NCBI GenBank assembly: GCA_036365145.1
Contig: JAEOAD010000005.1
Coordinates: 7,646,501 to 7,710,500, forward strand
Direction of reading: 5' to 3'
Length of the DNA: 64,000 bases
From: Orientallactaga sibirica
Taxonomy: Eukaryota; Chordata; Mammalia; Rodentia; Dipodidae
Each line of letters begins with the position of its first letter. The stretch's first letter is position 1. The notes under the pieces are model-generated. The model had not been told where the DNA came from. It did not search any database and worked only from the letters and a program-made list of their open reading frames with translations. This document shows, piece by piece, positions 11,718 through 21,960 of the stretch. Position numbers and translations under genes: made by a program.

Positions 11718-13234
11718 TAATTTTGTTTGAAAACTATTATTTGTTCAGTCATTTGTTCATGACTGATATTTGAAATTTATATGGCAATTTCGGGCACCGA
11801 TAACTATTTGTAACATGCAAATTGCAAGTGTAAGAGTTAAAATTAACCTTAAGAGCTATTTTCTCCTTATAAAAATGTGAGTCAAAATTAGCCATAAAAG
11901 TTATTCTAAGAGCATTTCCTTTGGGACACCTAAGGAATGCTGACAATTCCACAAACAGTAGCAGCGGCATAAAGAAGCTTTCTGGTCCCATGATCTGGCC
12001 GCTTTGCAGGAACAGCTGCTTATCCCATGAGTGGAATTTCCTGTTAATATTCTTGCAGGCTAATTGTTCATCACAAGTAGAACAAATGTCAACAAATATC
12101 ACAAATGTGTTGCCTCTTATTTAATATTTAAGAGACAGCAGAAATAGTTCAGATGTTGAACTTGGTCTTGCTTAAAAAGAAACAGCATCATCTTTGGCTT
12201 TTGTCATGAAGGGATTAACCTGTTCAGAGCAACCACTTGGGGTGAATGCCTTCTTTCCTTTTAATTTACAACGTATGATGTAAGATAGACCAAGGAAAGA
12301 AACAAAACTGTAACTTCAAACAGTGTAAAGCACCTTTGTTTCAGATGGATTCTTTTTTTATCCTTTTCATCCCAACTACATATGGAAATAAATTTTCTTA
12401 GAATGAAAAATGCTTCAAACGGACTCTCAAGTTCTTTGGCAGCAACCACAAAGGCCTCTTTTTTCATGTCAGATGTGAGCTGCTTAGGGTGGAAGTCTCA
12501 GCCTTAGGAAGCAACATCTTCCAGGTCACCAGAGTTCACATTCAAGGTGGAAATGAGTGTGAGTAGAAGCTTCCTGGCACAGATTTTTTCCAACATGCAT
12601 TTCTGAGTGGTTTCTTTTTCCCAGTAAAATGAGCACTTTGCTTTGTGGGGTACACCCAGGAGTTACTTCAGGAAGGTGCTTACGGAAGACATTTTAACAC
12701 AACACAGCTTCTTCCTTCAGAGTTCATCACACCCGACTTCCCTTCCTGAGCCCAAACAGATTCAGATGCCAGAGCTCTGGAAACCAGCTACAGGCTACCG
12801 CTTCCTTCTTCCCCAGATATATTAATCTTGTTCCTCTTACAGACAGGAATTAAAGGGGCGGCTGGCTTCTGAAAACCGAAAACTGGGGTGTCTTTCTCAT
12901 GTTCTTGGCATTTTCCCCTGAAGATGAACCTAATATAGCTTGTGCATCTCTAATCTGATCATCCAAAGCCTTTTTGTAAGTCACAAGTGGACAATTAGTC
13001 ACCTGACCTCATGCGATGAATCACAGTTAAAAGGCAGGTGCACCGAAAATACTGCATAAAATTATCTTCCGACCACGTGTATAAGGCCTACATCAAATCC
13101 AAATTTTGTGTCTAGACCTGTCTTCAAAATGTCTAGTGCACATGGAATACCCTAAAATTTGAAATATCATCCTCAAGCATTTTGCGGCCACTTTTGGGGT
13201 TACATGGAGATATTGATATGAATTTATGATTGTA
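11718..13234. other. 1.5-kb SINE-free stretch, no gene seen
   Basis: No SINE or LTR that I recognise and no convincing exon. Open frames are 60-117 residues, unrelated to known families as far as I can tell. This is a candidate place to look for conserved non-coding sequence. Confidence 0.5.
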
Positions 13235-13255
13235 TCTCAGCTGTGTATGTGTGTG

Positions 13256-13293
<38 letters not shown>
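13235..13293. repeat. (TG)n microsatellite
   Basis: TG repeat with a 'gcatg' interruption near its start. It explains the cysteine-valine frame read there. Confidence 0.93.
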
Positions 13294-13296
<3 letters not shown>

Positions 13297-13870
13297 AGGT
13301 ATTCTAGCAGGGGCAATGCCACCTCTGCTAGCTTTACTCGTTCCTATACATTTTTAGCCATGAGCTCCCCCCTGGGAACTTGGTTTCAGTCTCTAGAGCC
13401 CCCCACCCACATGCACGGTGACCCTCCTTGACTCACCTTAGTCAAGGGACTGAGCATGCAGGCTGGCATTACATCTAGGTGACTGTCTGTAACTCACAGT
13501 CTAGAGTCACCCTTGGTGTTTTGAAGGCTCTGTACAGCTCAGTGTTTTAGGTTCACGACTCTGTTCACGAGTCCAGGAAACATTCAGCGCGTCTCCTTTC
13601 GCACATGTTCTGCTGTGGGGCGGGGCACACAGTGCCGAGCAAGACGTTTCTCTGCATCTACTGCTCTTAAATTAGGAAAATGATGGAAGAAAACATTGGT
13701 AACTTGCACCCCAAGGGCTGTGTCTAAGGATGTCTGTCACCTGTTTTTGGTGGCCTTGCTAGCCAAGCACATAGAGAATTATCAAGGAAAGAAAAGTGTG
13801 GGACAGAGAGATGTATGATTCCAAAGCCTGGAATATTTACTGTTTGGCCCTTGGAGTAAATATTTGCTGA
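13294..13870. other. No gene seen
   Basis: Part of it (about 13300-13540) has the reverse SINE-like flavour of an old B3/B4 copy ('gactgagcatgcaggctggc') but is too diverged to call. The rest looks unique. Confidence 0.4.
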
Positions 13871-14018
13871 CTTTTTGTTTGTTTGTTTGTTTTCGAGGTA
13901 GGGTCTCACTCTAGCTAGAATTCACTATGTAGTCTCAGGGTGACCTTGAACTCTCAGCGATCCTCCCACCTCTGCCTCTCGAGTGCTGGGATTAAAAGCG
14001 TGCACCACCAGGCCTGGC
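13871..14018 (-). mobile_element. B1 SINE
   Basis: '(gttt)n cgaggtagggtctcac', 'tatgtagtctcagggtgacc', 'gagtgctgggattaaaagcg' and 'ccaccaggcctggc'. A (GTTT)n tail precedes it. Confidence 0.93.
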
Positions 14019-14263
14019 TTTTGCTGATCTTTGACACAAGGACCACAGTGCAGGAAGAGTGTGTCCAGATGCCTTTCAGAAAGAGGACCACCGGGTATCA
14101 GAGGAGGGAGATGCTGCTTTCTCTGTCCGGGGCTGAAGAAGGTCTATGCAGTGGAGGAACTGAGCAGCCAAGAAAAGGTACTATTTCACCTAAGTACTGT
14201 GCACTAACCAGCTCTGTCGCTGCTATTCCTTAAGGTATTCAATTACTATAACAACGGAGCAGA

Positions 14264-14470
14264 GGGCTGGAGAGATGGCTTAGCGGTTAAGGCTCCTGCC
14301 TGCCAAGCCTAAGAATTCCATTCTCCAGGTCCCCCATTTAGCCAGAGACAAGTGACGCATGCTTCTGGAGTTCATTCACAGCAGCTGAAATGGTCCTGGT
14401 GTGCCCATTCTCTCTCTCTCTCTCCCTCTTCTCCCCCCTCTCTCTCTGTTTCTCTCTCTCTTTCAAAAAA
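14264..14470 (+). mobile_element. tRNA-derived DIP-like SINE
   Basis: 'gggctggagagatggcttag', 'cggttaaggctcctgcctgc', 'gagttcattcacagcagctg', then a TC-rich tract. First of a head-to-tail pair. Confidence 0.92.
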
Positions 14471-14518
14471 AAATGTGAGACCCTGTCTCAAATTAAAAAA
14501 AAAAAGAGAGAGAGGGTT

Positions 14519-14735
14519 GGGCTGGAGAAATGGTTTAGTGGTTAAGGAACTTACCTGCAAAGACAAAGGACCCAGGTTCAATTCCCCAATACCCACATAG
14601 AGCCAGATACACAAGGTGGTGCATGTGTCTGAAGTTCGTTTGCAGTGGCTGAAGGCTCCCTTCCTCCCTCTCTTTCTCTCTCTCTCAGCTTCTTTCTCTT
14701 TCTCTCAGATAAGTAAATAATTTTTTTTAAGAAAA
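14519..14735 (+). mobile_element. tRNA-derived DIP-like SINE
   Basis: Second of the pair: 'ggctggagaaatggtttagt', 'cccaggttcaattcccc' (B-box-like), 'gttcgtttgcagtggctgaa', TC tract and A-rich tail. The 14475-14515 spacer ('gtgagaccctgtctcaaa') looks like the 3' end of a B1. Confidence 0.92.
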
Positions 14736-14849
14736 AGAAAAACAGAAAAAATAATTTGAAAGCTTTTCAGATGATTTTGAAACACGCTTGAATTTAAGAC
14801 CATTATCCTGACTGATCCCCCAAAATCTTACTTATCTAGAGCCAGGAAG

Positions 14850-15010
14850 AAAGCATGGAGCAGAGTCCCTGGGCTTTGGCATTGAAATGTCTGGGGACAA
14901 TGTCATTCCTTCCCTTTCAGACCTTGGGCAGCTGGCTGATGTATGGGTGGGCATAACTGCACTGGCTGTCACTATTGCTGCTATAACTGCACAGCTGTCA
15001 CAGGTCACCA
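14850..15010 (+). mobile_element. MIR SINE remnant
   Basis: Plus-strand MIR-like order: 'gtccctgggctttggcat', then 'cagaccttgggcagctggc'. Strongly decayed and recognised only from the core region. Confidence 0.4.
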
Positions 15011-15529
15011 GCGTCTCACCCACTGGCAAGAGCTCTGAGGACTTGGTGGTGTTCCAGGCCCCCCTGATAAGGCAATGCTCCTGTTGCTGGTTTTTGGAGG
15101 TAGAGTTGTAATCCTCTCCTGGGGCTTTGGCATATTATATGCTATGCCTCACAATGACTATATGGAATGGAATGGAAAGTGGTTTCTATTGTCCCATTAT
15201 ATGGACAATGATCAAAATAGTCAACCTTAGCTTGCAATTTACAGAGTTGAATTCCAATGTTGGGATGAGGTCCAGGATGTAGGCAGAAAAGAGTTCATTT
15301 TTGCCTTTTAGTATACCTGGAACAACTTAGATTGAGTGGTGGGGGGAATTCTAATAATCTCTTCCCAGATATTTCATTTTCTCCTGCAGTCAGACAGTGG
15401 GCGCCTCGTGTACAGAAGCCACAGTGGCAAAGTGACCAGCTTGATGGACTTAAATCCAATGTGTTTCTCACGCCTAGCTGGTCTTTCTTCATGACCTCAT
15501 TCACACCATTGTTACATTTTCTTTTTTAA

Positions 15530-15759
15530 AAAAATGTTTTATTTATATTTATTTATTTGAGAGAGAGGGAGAGAGAGAGAGAAATAGACAGGTAGAGAGA
15601 CAGAGAGAATGGGCCCACCAGGGTCTCCAGCCGCTGCAAACGTACTCCAGATGCATGCGCCCCCTTGTGCATCTGGCTTACATGGGTCCTGGGAATCCAG
15701 CCTGGGTCCTTTAGCTTTGCAGGCAAATACCTTAACCTCTAAGCCATCTCTCGAGACCC
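15530..15759 (-). mobile_element. tRNA-derived DIP-like SINE
   Basis: Tail '(ttta)n tttgagagagaggg', 'gggtctccagccgctgcaaa', 'catgcgcccccttgtgcatc', head 'taagccatctctcgagaccc'. Confidence 0.94.
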
Positions 15760-15841
15760 CCACTGTTCCATTTTCACAAGCCTCTGCTTGTCAATGCTTT
15801 ACCCAGTACCTGAGATAATCAACTTCTAACGAGAAAAGGTT

Positions 15842-16085
15842 AGGTCTGGGGAGATAGCCCAGTTGGTAAAATCCTTGCCTCCCTAGCATGAAGACCTGAG
15901 TTCGGTTCCCAACACCTATGAAAATGTTAGGCATGGTGGTGCATGCCTGTGATCCTACCCAGTGCTAGACAAGTGGAGACAAGCAGACCTCTGGGGTTCT
16001 CTGGCCAGCTAATCTAGTCGAATAGCGAGCTCCAGGAAAATTACAGTTCCTGCCTCAACATCAACAACAACAAAAGCAAAAGGTG
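15842..16085 (+). mobile_element. B3-like SINE
   Basis: Head 'ctggggagatagcccagttg', B-box-like 'gagttcggttcccaacacc', then 'gtggtgcatgcctgtgatcc' and a (CAA)n-rich tail. Confidence 0.7.
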
Positions 16086-16114
16086 TTCCCACTCACATGG
16101 ATGTAAAAAAAAAT

Positions 16115-16500
16115 TGGAAAAAAATGAAAAGTTTATTTTGCTTCACAGTTGTAGAGTTTCAGCTGATGGTCGATGGGCCTTATTGCTTTGGGTCTGTGGC
16201 AGGACGGTATACTGCGTTGGGAGCACACTGTGGTGGGAAGCACACCCTTGTGGGCAGCACACGATAGAAGGGAGTGTATGCGGAAACAGAGCGGCTTTCC
16301 TCAAGGCCAGGAAGCAAAAAAGAAACAGATGACAGGCTTTCACGAATTCCTTGGAGATCACGCTCTCAATGTGCTAATGATCCCCCTCCCACCAACAAAG
16401 TCCCCTGTCTTAAAGGAACTACCACCTCCCAAAACCCACCTGTGCTTGGGAGCAAGCCTTTAACACAAAGGTCTTTCAGTAACAGTCCAGATACAAACTT
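16115..16500 (-). mobile_element. MaLR-type LTR fragment
   Basis: Diverged relative of the minus-strand LTRs elsewhere in the window: 'gtttattttgcttcacagtt' at the left and 'gggagcaagcctttaacac' near the right. No clear terminal dinucleotides, so likely truncated. Confidence 0.4.
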
Positions 16501-16787
16501 TAACACTGGTATTTCCTGCTATTGTTCATTGCTGACTGAATCTCCAAATGATCTCTTCTCACCGGGAACACAGCTCTCATATTGTTCAGGAGCCACAAGA
16601 AAGTGGGATATAGACTGTTCATTCCTCATGCAGGGCCATCAGTAAAATCTGACCACAGCCCTGTCCAACAGAACATTCTGGCATGGTGGTAACACTCTTT
16701 ATCTCCAACATGCATGGCAAAGAATGCCAGCCTCGTGCAGCTATTGAGCCCTTAAAATGAGGCATGTGTGACTGAGAAATTGAATTT

Positions 16788-16829
16788 TTAAAAATATATT
16801 TTTTATTTTTATTTATTTAATTATTTGGC

Positions 16830-16881
<52 letters not shown>

Positions 16882-17019
16882 GGCGCACTAGGCCACTGCA
16901 AATGAACTTTAGATGCATGCTTCTCCTTGTGAATCTGGCTAACGTGGGTCCTGGGGAACTGAACCTGTGTCCTTTGGCTTTGCAGGTAAACACCTTAACC
17001 ACTAAGCCATCCCTTCAGC
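16788..17019 (-). mobile_element. tRNA-derived DIP-like SINE with long (GA)n
   Basis: Minus copy with tail 'atttaattatttggcag' and a pure GA run at about 16830-16878. Body 'aactttagatgcatgcttc', head 'actaagccatcccttcagcc'. Confidence 0.93.
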
Positions 17020-17123
17020 CTAAGAAATTGAATTTTTAAAATTTATTCTTTGTGTGTGTATATATACAGGTGGAGGCTAGTGGACAACCTTAGAGTGTTT
17101 GTTCTTTTGTTCCACATTCTTTT

Positions 17124-17327
17124 TAAAAAAATATGTCATTTATTTATTTATTTGAATGAAAAAGGCAGAGAGGGAGAGAATGGACACACGATGGCCTCCA
17201 GTCACTGAAAATGAACTCCAGACACATGAGCCACCTTGTGCATCTGGCTTACATGGGTCCTGGGGAATCAAACCTGAGTCCTTAGGCTTCACAGGCAAGC
17301 ACTTTAACTGCTAAGCCATTTCTCCAG
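17124..17327 (-). mobile_element. tRNA-derived DIP-like SINE (first of tandem pair)
   Basis: 'tttatttatttatttgaatg', 'atgaactccagacacatgag', head 'taagccatttctccagcc'. Inserted in the older B3/B4-type element. Confidence 0.93.
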
Positions 17328-17344
17328 CCCCCCCCTTCTCCTTC

Positions 17345-17566
17345 TTTTTTGTTTTTTATTAGCAACAGACAGACACAGAGAGAAAGAGCCAGAGAGACAG
17401 ACAGAGAGAATGGGTGCACCATGGCCTCCAGCCACTGCAAATGAACTCCAGATGCATGCTCCACCTTGTGCATCTGGCTTACATGGGTAATGGGGAATCG
17501 AGCCTCAAACTGGGGTCCTTAGGCTTCACAGGCAAGTGCTTAACCGCTAAGCCATCTCTCCAGCCC
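17345..17566 (-). mobile_element. tRNA-derived DIP-like SINE (second of tandem pair)
   Basis: Same orientation, directly after the previous copy: 'atgcatgctccaccttgtgc', head 'gctaagccatctctccagcc'. Both lie between one set of target repeats. Confidence 0.93.
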
Positions 17567-18514
17567 CCACCTTCTTTTTTGAGACAGGGTCACTGTTATC
17601 ATTCTTGCTGTTGCATGTGAGCTAGTCTAACTGGGCTGAAAGCTTCTGGATTTTTCTAGCTCCTCCTCCTGTTGCTGTAGGCATGCTGGGATTACAAACA
17701 TTTTTGCTTCTGGCTTAATGGGGCAGCTGGGGAGTTGAACTTGGGCTGCAGGCTTGCAAGCAAGTGCCTTTAACCTCTGAGCCATCTTCCCAGTGCAGGA
17801 ACTGAAGTTAACTAGACATTGTTTCATGTGGCTGGTGTCAGGGAGATTCCAGCAGGTGTGTCCAACTTGTGACGTATGGGCCACATGTGGCACAGGACCA
17901 CTATGAATGCAGCTACACACAAAATCATCAACTCACTGGAAACATGATGATATTTATTTATTTATTTATTTATTTTGGAACTTGACTGTCGAGTTCTCTC
18001 AAGTGTGACCTTTGCAGGTGACACATCACAGTGCCACAAAGTTGGACACGCCATGGGAAACCATGACAGTCCATTTCCCTTTGCCAAAGATCGGCTTGGA
18101 TGTCACCCTGTGCACCAGTCTAGAGGATCCAATGGAAAGGAAGGCAGATCTGGAAGATCATTTCCCTACAAAGGAGACACATGCTCAGAGGCCCGTGTCA
18201 TTCTCTCTTGCCCACCACCGCCTCCACTCTGCTTCATGTCCTGTGTGCAGATGTCTCATGAGCAGCGTGCTAGCTTGCTGTTTGGGGAACATCTTGGGAT
18301 CATGGACAGGTAAGTAGAAGTGACAAGAACATTTATGTGGTGCTTGTCACATGCCAGGCTCTGGCTAAGCCGTTCATATTTATTACCTAATTTAATGTTG
18401 ACAATGATCCTGTGAGGGGGCTGCTATTGTTTTCTCCAATGTGCAGAGGAAAGAATGGAGGCTGGGAGGGATTAAGAAATGTGTAGGAGCCTCATTCTAA
18501 GAAGTACAGGACTT

Positions 18515-19102
18515 GGGTTAGAGAGATGGCTTAGCAGTTAAGGTGTTTGCCTGCGAAGGCAAAGGACCCAAGTTTGATTCCCCAGAACCCACATAAGCCA
18601 GATGCACAAGGTGGCTGTGATAGTTTGAATAGATGGCCCCCGGTATATTTGGTGTTTTATTAGTTTGTAGTTTGCATCTGCAGCCACCTGGCTGGAGCCA
18701 GTGTCACTGGGCGGATCTTAAGGTGTGGTAGTGGGTTTGAGATTTCAATCTAAAGATATGCAAAGTGTGCCTAGCTGGAGTTCCTGAGGTGTGCTGTGCT
18801 GTGTGGCTTTTGGCTTCCGGCTTTTCTCTCTGTGTTTGGTCTTATGAAAGCAGACCAGCTTCTTCTGCCATTATGGAAATTCCCCTGGATCTGTAAGCTT
18901 CAATAAATCCCTTCCTCGGTAACTGTGCCTGGTCTGGAAGTTCATCTCAGCGAACCTGAAGCTGTCTGCTACAGTGGCACATGCATCTGGAGTTCATTTA
19001 CAGAGGCTGAAGGCCCTGGCATGCCCATTCTCTCTCTCTCTCTCTCTCTCTGCCTCTTTCTCTCTCTCAAATAAATAAGTAAATTTATAGAAAAAAAAAA
19101 TG
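18515..19102 (+). mobile_element. tRNA-derived DIP-like SINE, split by a solo LTR
   Basis: 5' part 18515-18615 ('gagatggcttagcagttaag', 'gaacccacataagccagatg'); 3' part 18979-19102 ('catgcatctggagttcattt', TC tract, A-tail). An LTR sits exactly between the halves. Flanked by a 9-bp target duplication from the host MIR. Confidence 0.93.
18616..18973 (+). mobile_element. Solo MaLR-type LTR with perfect target duplication
   Basis: 358 bp beginning tgtgatagtttgaat and ending tgctaca, that is TG...CA termini. It is flanked by the 5-bp duplication gtggc at 18611-18615 and 18974-18978. Inside, 'cttcaataaatcccttcc' supplies a polyadenylation-signal-like AATAAA. No internal retroviral sequence is present, so it is a solo LTR left by LTR-LTR recombination. 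Family assignment to MaLR/ORR1-like is by resemblance. Confidence 0.85.
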
Positions 19103-19421
19103 ACAGGACTTAAACTTGGGGACGGTGGTTGAGGCTGTGTTCCTTATTGGCACACCATTACTTCCTTTCTGGAATGGAAAGACTCAGGGAGCTGCATAGC
19201 CCTGGTGCTGCATAGCCCTGGAGCCACTTATGTCCAGACTCCTTGTTATGAGACACGGGTATGCCTTGATGTTTAAAGTTGCCCCAGGTCAGCTCTCCGA
19301 TATCTGAAGCTGCAGGGAGCCTCAGCGATGACACTTGTTTGGAACTATCTCCATCTGGGCTGTCAGTGACTCACTCCTTACTGAGGGATGTGTCACTGCA
19401 GACATGGGTCAGGAAGCCATC

Positions 19422-19774
19422 TGATGTGATCTCCATGTGCAATGGCCCCTGTATGCTCATGGGCTTGAATACTTGGTCTTCAGCAAGTGGCGCTGCGTGG
19501 GAAGCTTACGGAGCCTTTAGGAGGTGAAGCCTTGCTGAAGGAAGTGGGCCAGTGGCAGTGGGCCTTGAGCTTTCGTGGCTTGGCCTCACTTCCTGTTCAC
19601 TCTCTGCTTCTTCACTGCTGGCTTCCCGCTCCAGCCTGCTCTGCCCTGCCCTGCCCTGCCCTGCCCACCATGATGGACTGGAACCTCTAGCACTGTAAGA
19701 CAAAATAAATGCTTTCCTTCCCCAAGTTGCTGTGATCAGGTATATGTCACAGCAGTGTGGAAGTAACTGAGACA
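19422..19774 (+). mobile_element. MaLR (ORR1-like) LTR
   Basis: Order as in ORR1-type LTRs: 'cctgtatgctcatgggcttg', 'acttggtcttcagcaagtgg', a (CCTGC)n run at about 19637-19664, 'ccatgatggactggaacctc', 'acaaaataaatgctttcc' (polyA signal) and a 'gtaactgagaca' end. Confidence 0.75.
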
Positions 19775-19828
19775 TCATCTCAACATCAAATGAAGAACAA
19801 GCCAGCTCAGGCCGGGGACACCACCAAT

Positions 19829-19878
19829 GGATGCCAGCACACACAGATGCCAGCACACACAGATGCCAGCACACACAG
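19829..19878. repeat. Three tandem 17-bp units (gatgccagcacacacag)
   Basis: Three near-perfect copies of a 17-bp unit directly downstream of the LTR. Too short to assign a function. Confidence 0.85.
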
Positions 19879-19879
19879 G

Positions 19880-20370
19880 GGGCATCCCATCAGTGCCCTC
19901 AGCTGAGCTTACTGACAGTCCTTAAGCTTCAGCCCATTTCCTCTGATTCTGAAAAACCACCCTGATCCCCAGGTTCTGTGACCAGAAGCTCCACGTGACA
20001 CGGAGGCTGTGAGATCACCTCTGAAGGGCCGCTGTGCTCAGCACCGGAGCTCTGACTCTTCAATTCTCTTCTCATCACATAGTCACTGTCTGGGTTTTCC
20101 CAGTAAGCCCAACTCTCTTTTGTGACTAATAATTTAGGATGACATGGAAGTTGTGTTTCCCTGATTAAGCTGAGTCTGACGTCCAAGCTTACAAAAATCT
20201 GGAAATGAAAGAATGTTCAATTCAGTGGGAGGTAAATGTGGAGCACAGGGGAAAATGTTACAGCAATTACCACTAGAATATGAGCACATTGAGTTGGCAC
20301 AGAACTGGCTCCCATGTGGAGAAGTTGCAGGAAATATATCTTCCACCATATCATTGTCTGTGGTCCTGGT
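19880..20370. other. No gene seen
   Basis: Unique-looking sequence with only short frames; no RNA gene or recognised transposon. Confidence 0.5.
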
Positions 20371-20376
20371 CTTTTT

Positions 20377-20450
<74 letters not shown>

Positions 20451-20497
20451 TTTCTTCCTTTCTTCCTTTCTTCCTTTCTTCCTTTCTTCCTTTCTTT
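20371..20497. repeat. (TTTC)n then (TTCCTTTC)n microsatellite
   Basis: About 125 bp of pure pyrimidine: tttc units changing to alternating cttcctttc units. It abuts the tail end of a minus B1, so it probably arose from that tail. It gives Phe/Leu/Ser frames in all three registers. Confidence 0.95.
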
Positions 20498-20499
20498 TT

Positions 20500-20641
20500 G
20501 TTTTTCAGGGTAGGGTCTCACTCTAGCTCAGGCTGGCCTGGAATTCACTATGTAGTCTCAAGATAGCCTCAATCTCATGGCGATCCTCCTACCTTTACCT
20601 CCCAGGTGCTGGGATTAAAGGCATGCGCCACCATGCCTAGC
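20500..20641 (-). mobile_element. B1 SINE
   Basis: 'cagggtagggtctcactcta', 'ctggcctggaattcactatg', 'ggtgctgggattaaaggcat' and 'ccaccatgcctagc'. Confidence 0.93.
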
Positions 20642-20989
20642 TATGGTCCTTTTTTATGCTGCAGGTGGCCCTTCCTTTCTCCCTCTCTTTCGGGCTGCCT
20701 CTGCTCCCTCCTGGACCATCATATTTTCCTGTTCCTCCATCTTGGGGTCAACTGGAGCCAAAGCTGCCCCAGCACAATGAATTGGTGATTCACTAGGGGG
20801 GACAAGCAGACACAGGTGGCAGAGAGACCTTGGGCTTATCCTTCACCCCTGTCTTTGTGTTACCTTCAGCTGTTCAGCAAAGACTTACGAAGTATCTATA
20901 ACATACTAAGCAATGGAAGGCAAGTTCTTCCTGGACAAGGCAAGCATCCTTCTAGAACTTTATCCTGAGTCTTTTTCAGTTCATGGCAT

Positions 20990-21140
20990 CTCCGAAGCCC
21001 CACCATTATCTTGTGTCAGAGCTCTGGGCTGGGCAGGTTAGATTCAACAGTCTCATTTCTCACAGGAGAACGTGAAGACTCACATCAAGTGACATTCTCA
21101 CGGCATGTGAGTAACGGCAGAATCAGCCACATTTTCTGAC
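20990..21140 (-). mobile_element. MIR SINE remnant
   Basis: Reverse-MIR-like signs: 'cagtctcatttctcacagg' and 'ggcatgtgagtaacggcag'. Weak, recognised from the core only. Confidence 0.35.
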
Positions 21141-21544
21141 TCATTTATTTTTCTGAGACACCTCACACCAGAGTCTGGCCTGGGCAGGCCAAACACTGCA
21201 GGCATCCACGTGCTTTGAGGCAGGCGGGCAGGCCTGCTCTCTGGCATCTTTGTCCTCCTTCCACTGGGAGCCACTCATGGGAGGGAAAGGAGGGACCACT
21301 GGCTGCCGCCTGCCTGCAGGGTCCTGCCGGCTAGTCTTTGAAGTACAGAACCCTAAGATCAAAGGAAATATTTTGTTGAACTCCGTTATTTGTCCTTAAT
21401 CTGCTACAAACCTTAATTTAATTAGCAATATAAACTTTGTAAAGACTTCACTTTCCCAACTTGGTTGAACTGATGACATTTCTTTTAATTCTAAATGATT
21501 TAGAACAAATAAGGAGGGGAGAAGAATCTAAGTTATTGCACATT

Positions 21545-21547
<3 letters not shown>

Positions 21548-21588
<41 letters not shown>

Positions 21589-21589
21589 A
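21548..21589. repeat. (CA)n microsatellite
   Basis: Pure CA repeat of about 20 units in otherwise unique AT-rich DNA. Confidence 0.95.
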
Positions 21590-21799
21590 TGCAATACTTT
21601 TCTCTCATGATTATTTTCTGGTGATACTGACCCAAATTTGTACACTTGTCATGCTCCAGTGAGCAATAAGTTATTGTGGAAAATATTTTGGATTAAATGA
21701 TCTAGTTGTGTTCCAGAAAGGCAAACCTCCCAGACTCCTTGATGCTTGAAATGATAACATCTTCAGAAGGGAGGGACTAATATTATGATATAATCCTGA

Positions 21800-21960
21800 A
21801 GTTGGGCATTTTACATAGGTTGGAAGGATCAAGTCCTCACGGGAATCTGTGGCATAGATATTCCTCGTTCTAGGTCAGAGAAGAAAACGACTAACATCCC
21901 CAAGGTCACACACTAGGTTTTAGTCCATCCTACAAAACCCCAGTGTAGCTCAGTAGCTCA
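21800..21960 (-). mobile_element. MIR SINE remnant
   Basis: 'gggcattttacataggttgg' and 'ccccaaggtcacacactagg' fall at the spacing of a reverse MIR core. Decayed. Confidence 0.45.

Larger units (their letters stand above)
17047..17800 (-). mobile_element. Old B3/B4-type SINE split by two SINEs
   Basis: Left piece 17047-17123 ('acaggtggaggctagtggac'); right piece 17567-17800 ('gcatgctgggattacaaaca', head 'gagccatcttcccagtgc'). The pieces are joined by a 12-bp target repeat, ccacattctttt at 17112-17123 and ccaccttctttt at 17567-17578. Confidence 0.6.
18330..19180 (-). mobile_element. MIR SINE, split by SINE and LTR
   Basis: Pieces 18330-18514 and 19103-19180. The left piece reads as reverse MIR: 'cttgtcacatgccaggctc', 'ttattacctaatttaatgtt', 'gatcctgtgaggggg'. 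The right piece continues with 'acaggacttaaacttgg'. The repeat acaggactt at 18506-18514 and 19103-19111 is the target duplication of the inserted SINE. Confidence 0.6.

Noticed and set aside
17848..17948. Possible end of an ancient hAT-type DNA transposon ('gtccaacttgtgacgtatgg', 'ggccacatgtggcacagg')
   Set aside because: The resemblance to old mammalian non-autonomous elements is suggestive, but I could not place both ends or a target duplication.
20213..20566. Phe/Leu/Ser-rich frames over pyrimidine tracts (also 28.6 and 44.9 kb)
   Set aside because: Open in every register because the tracts contain only T and C on one strand.
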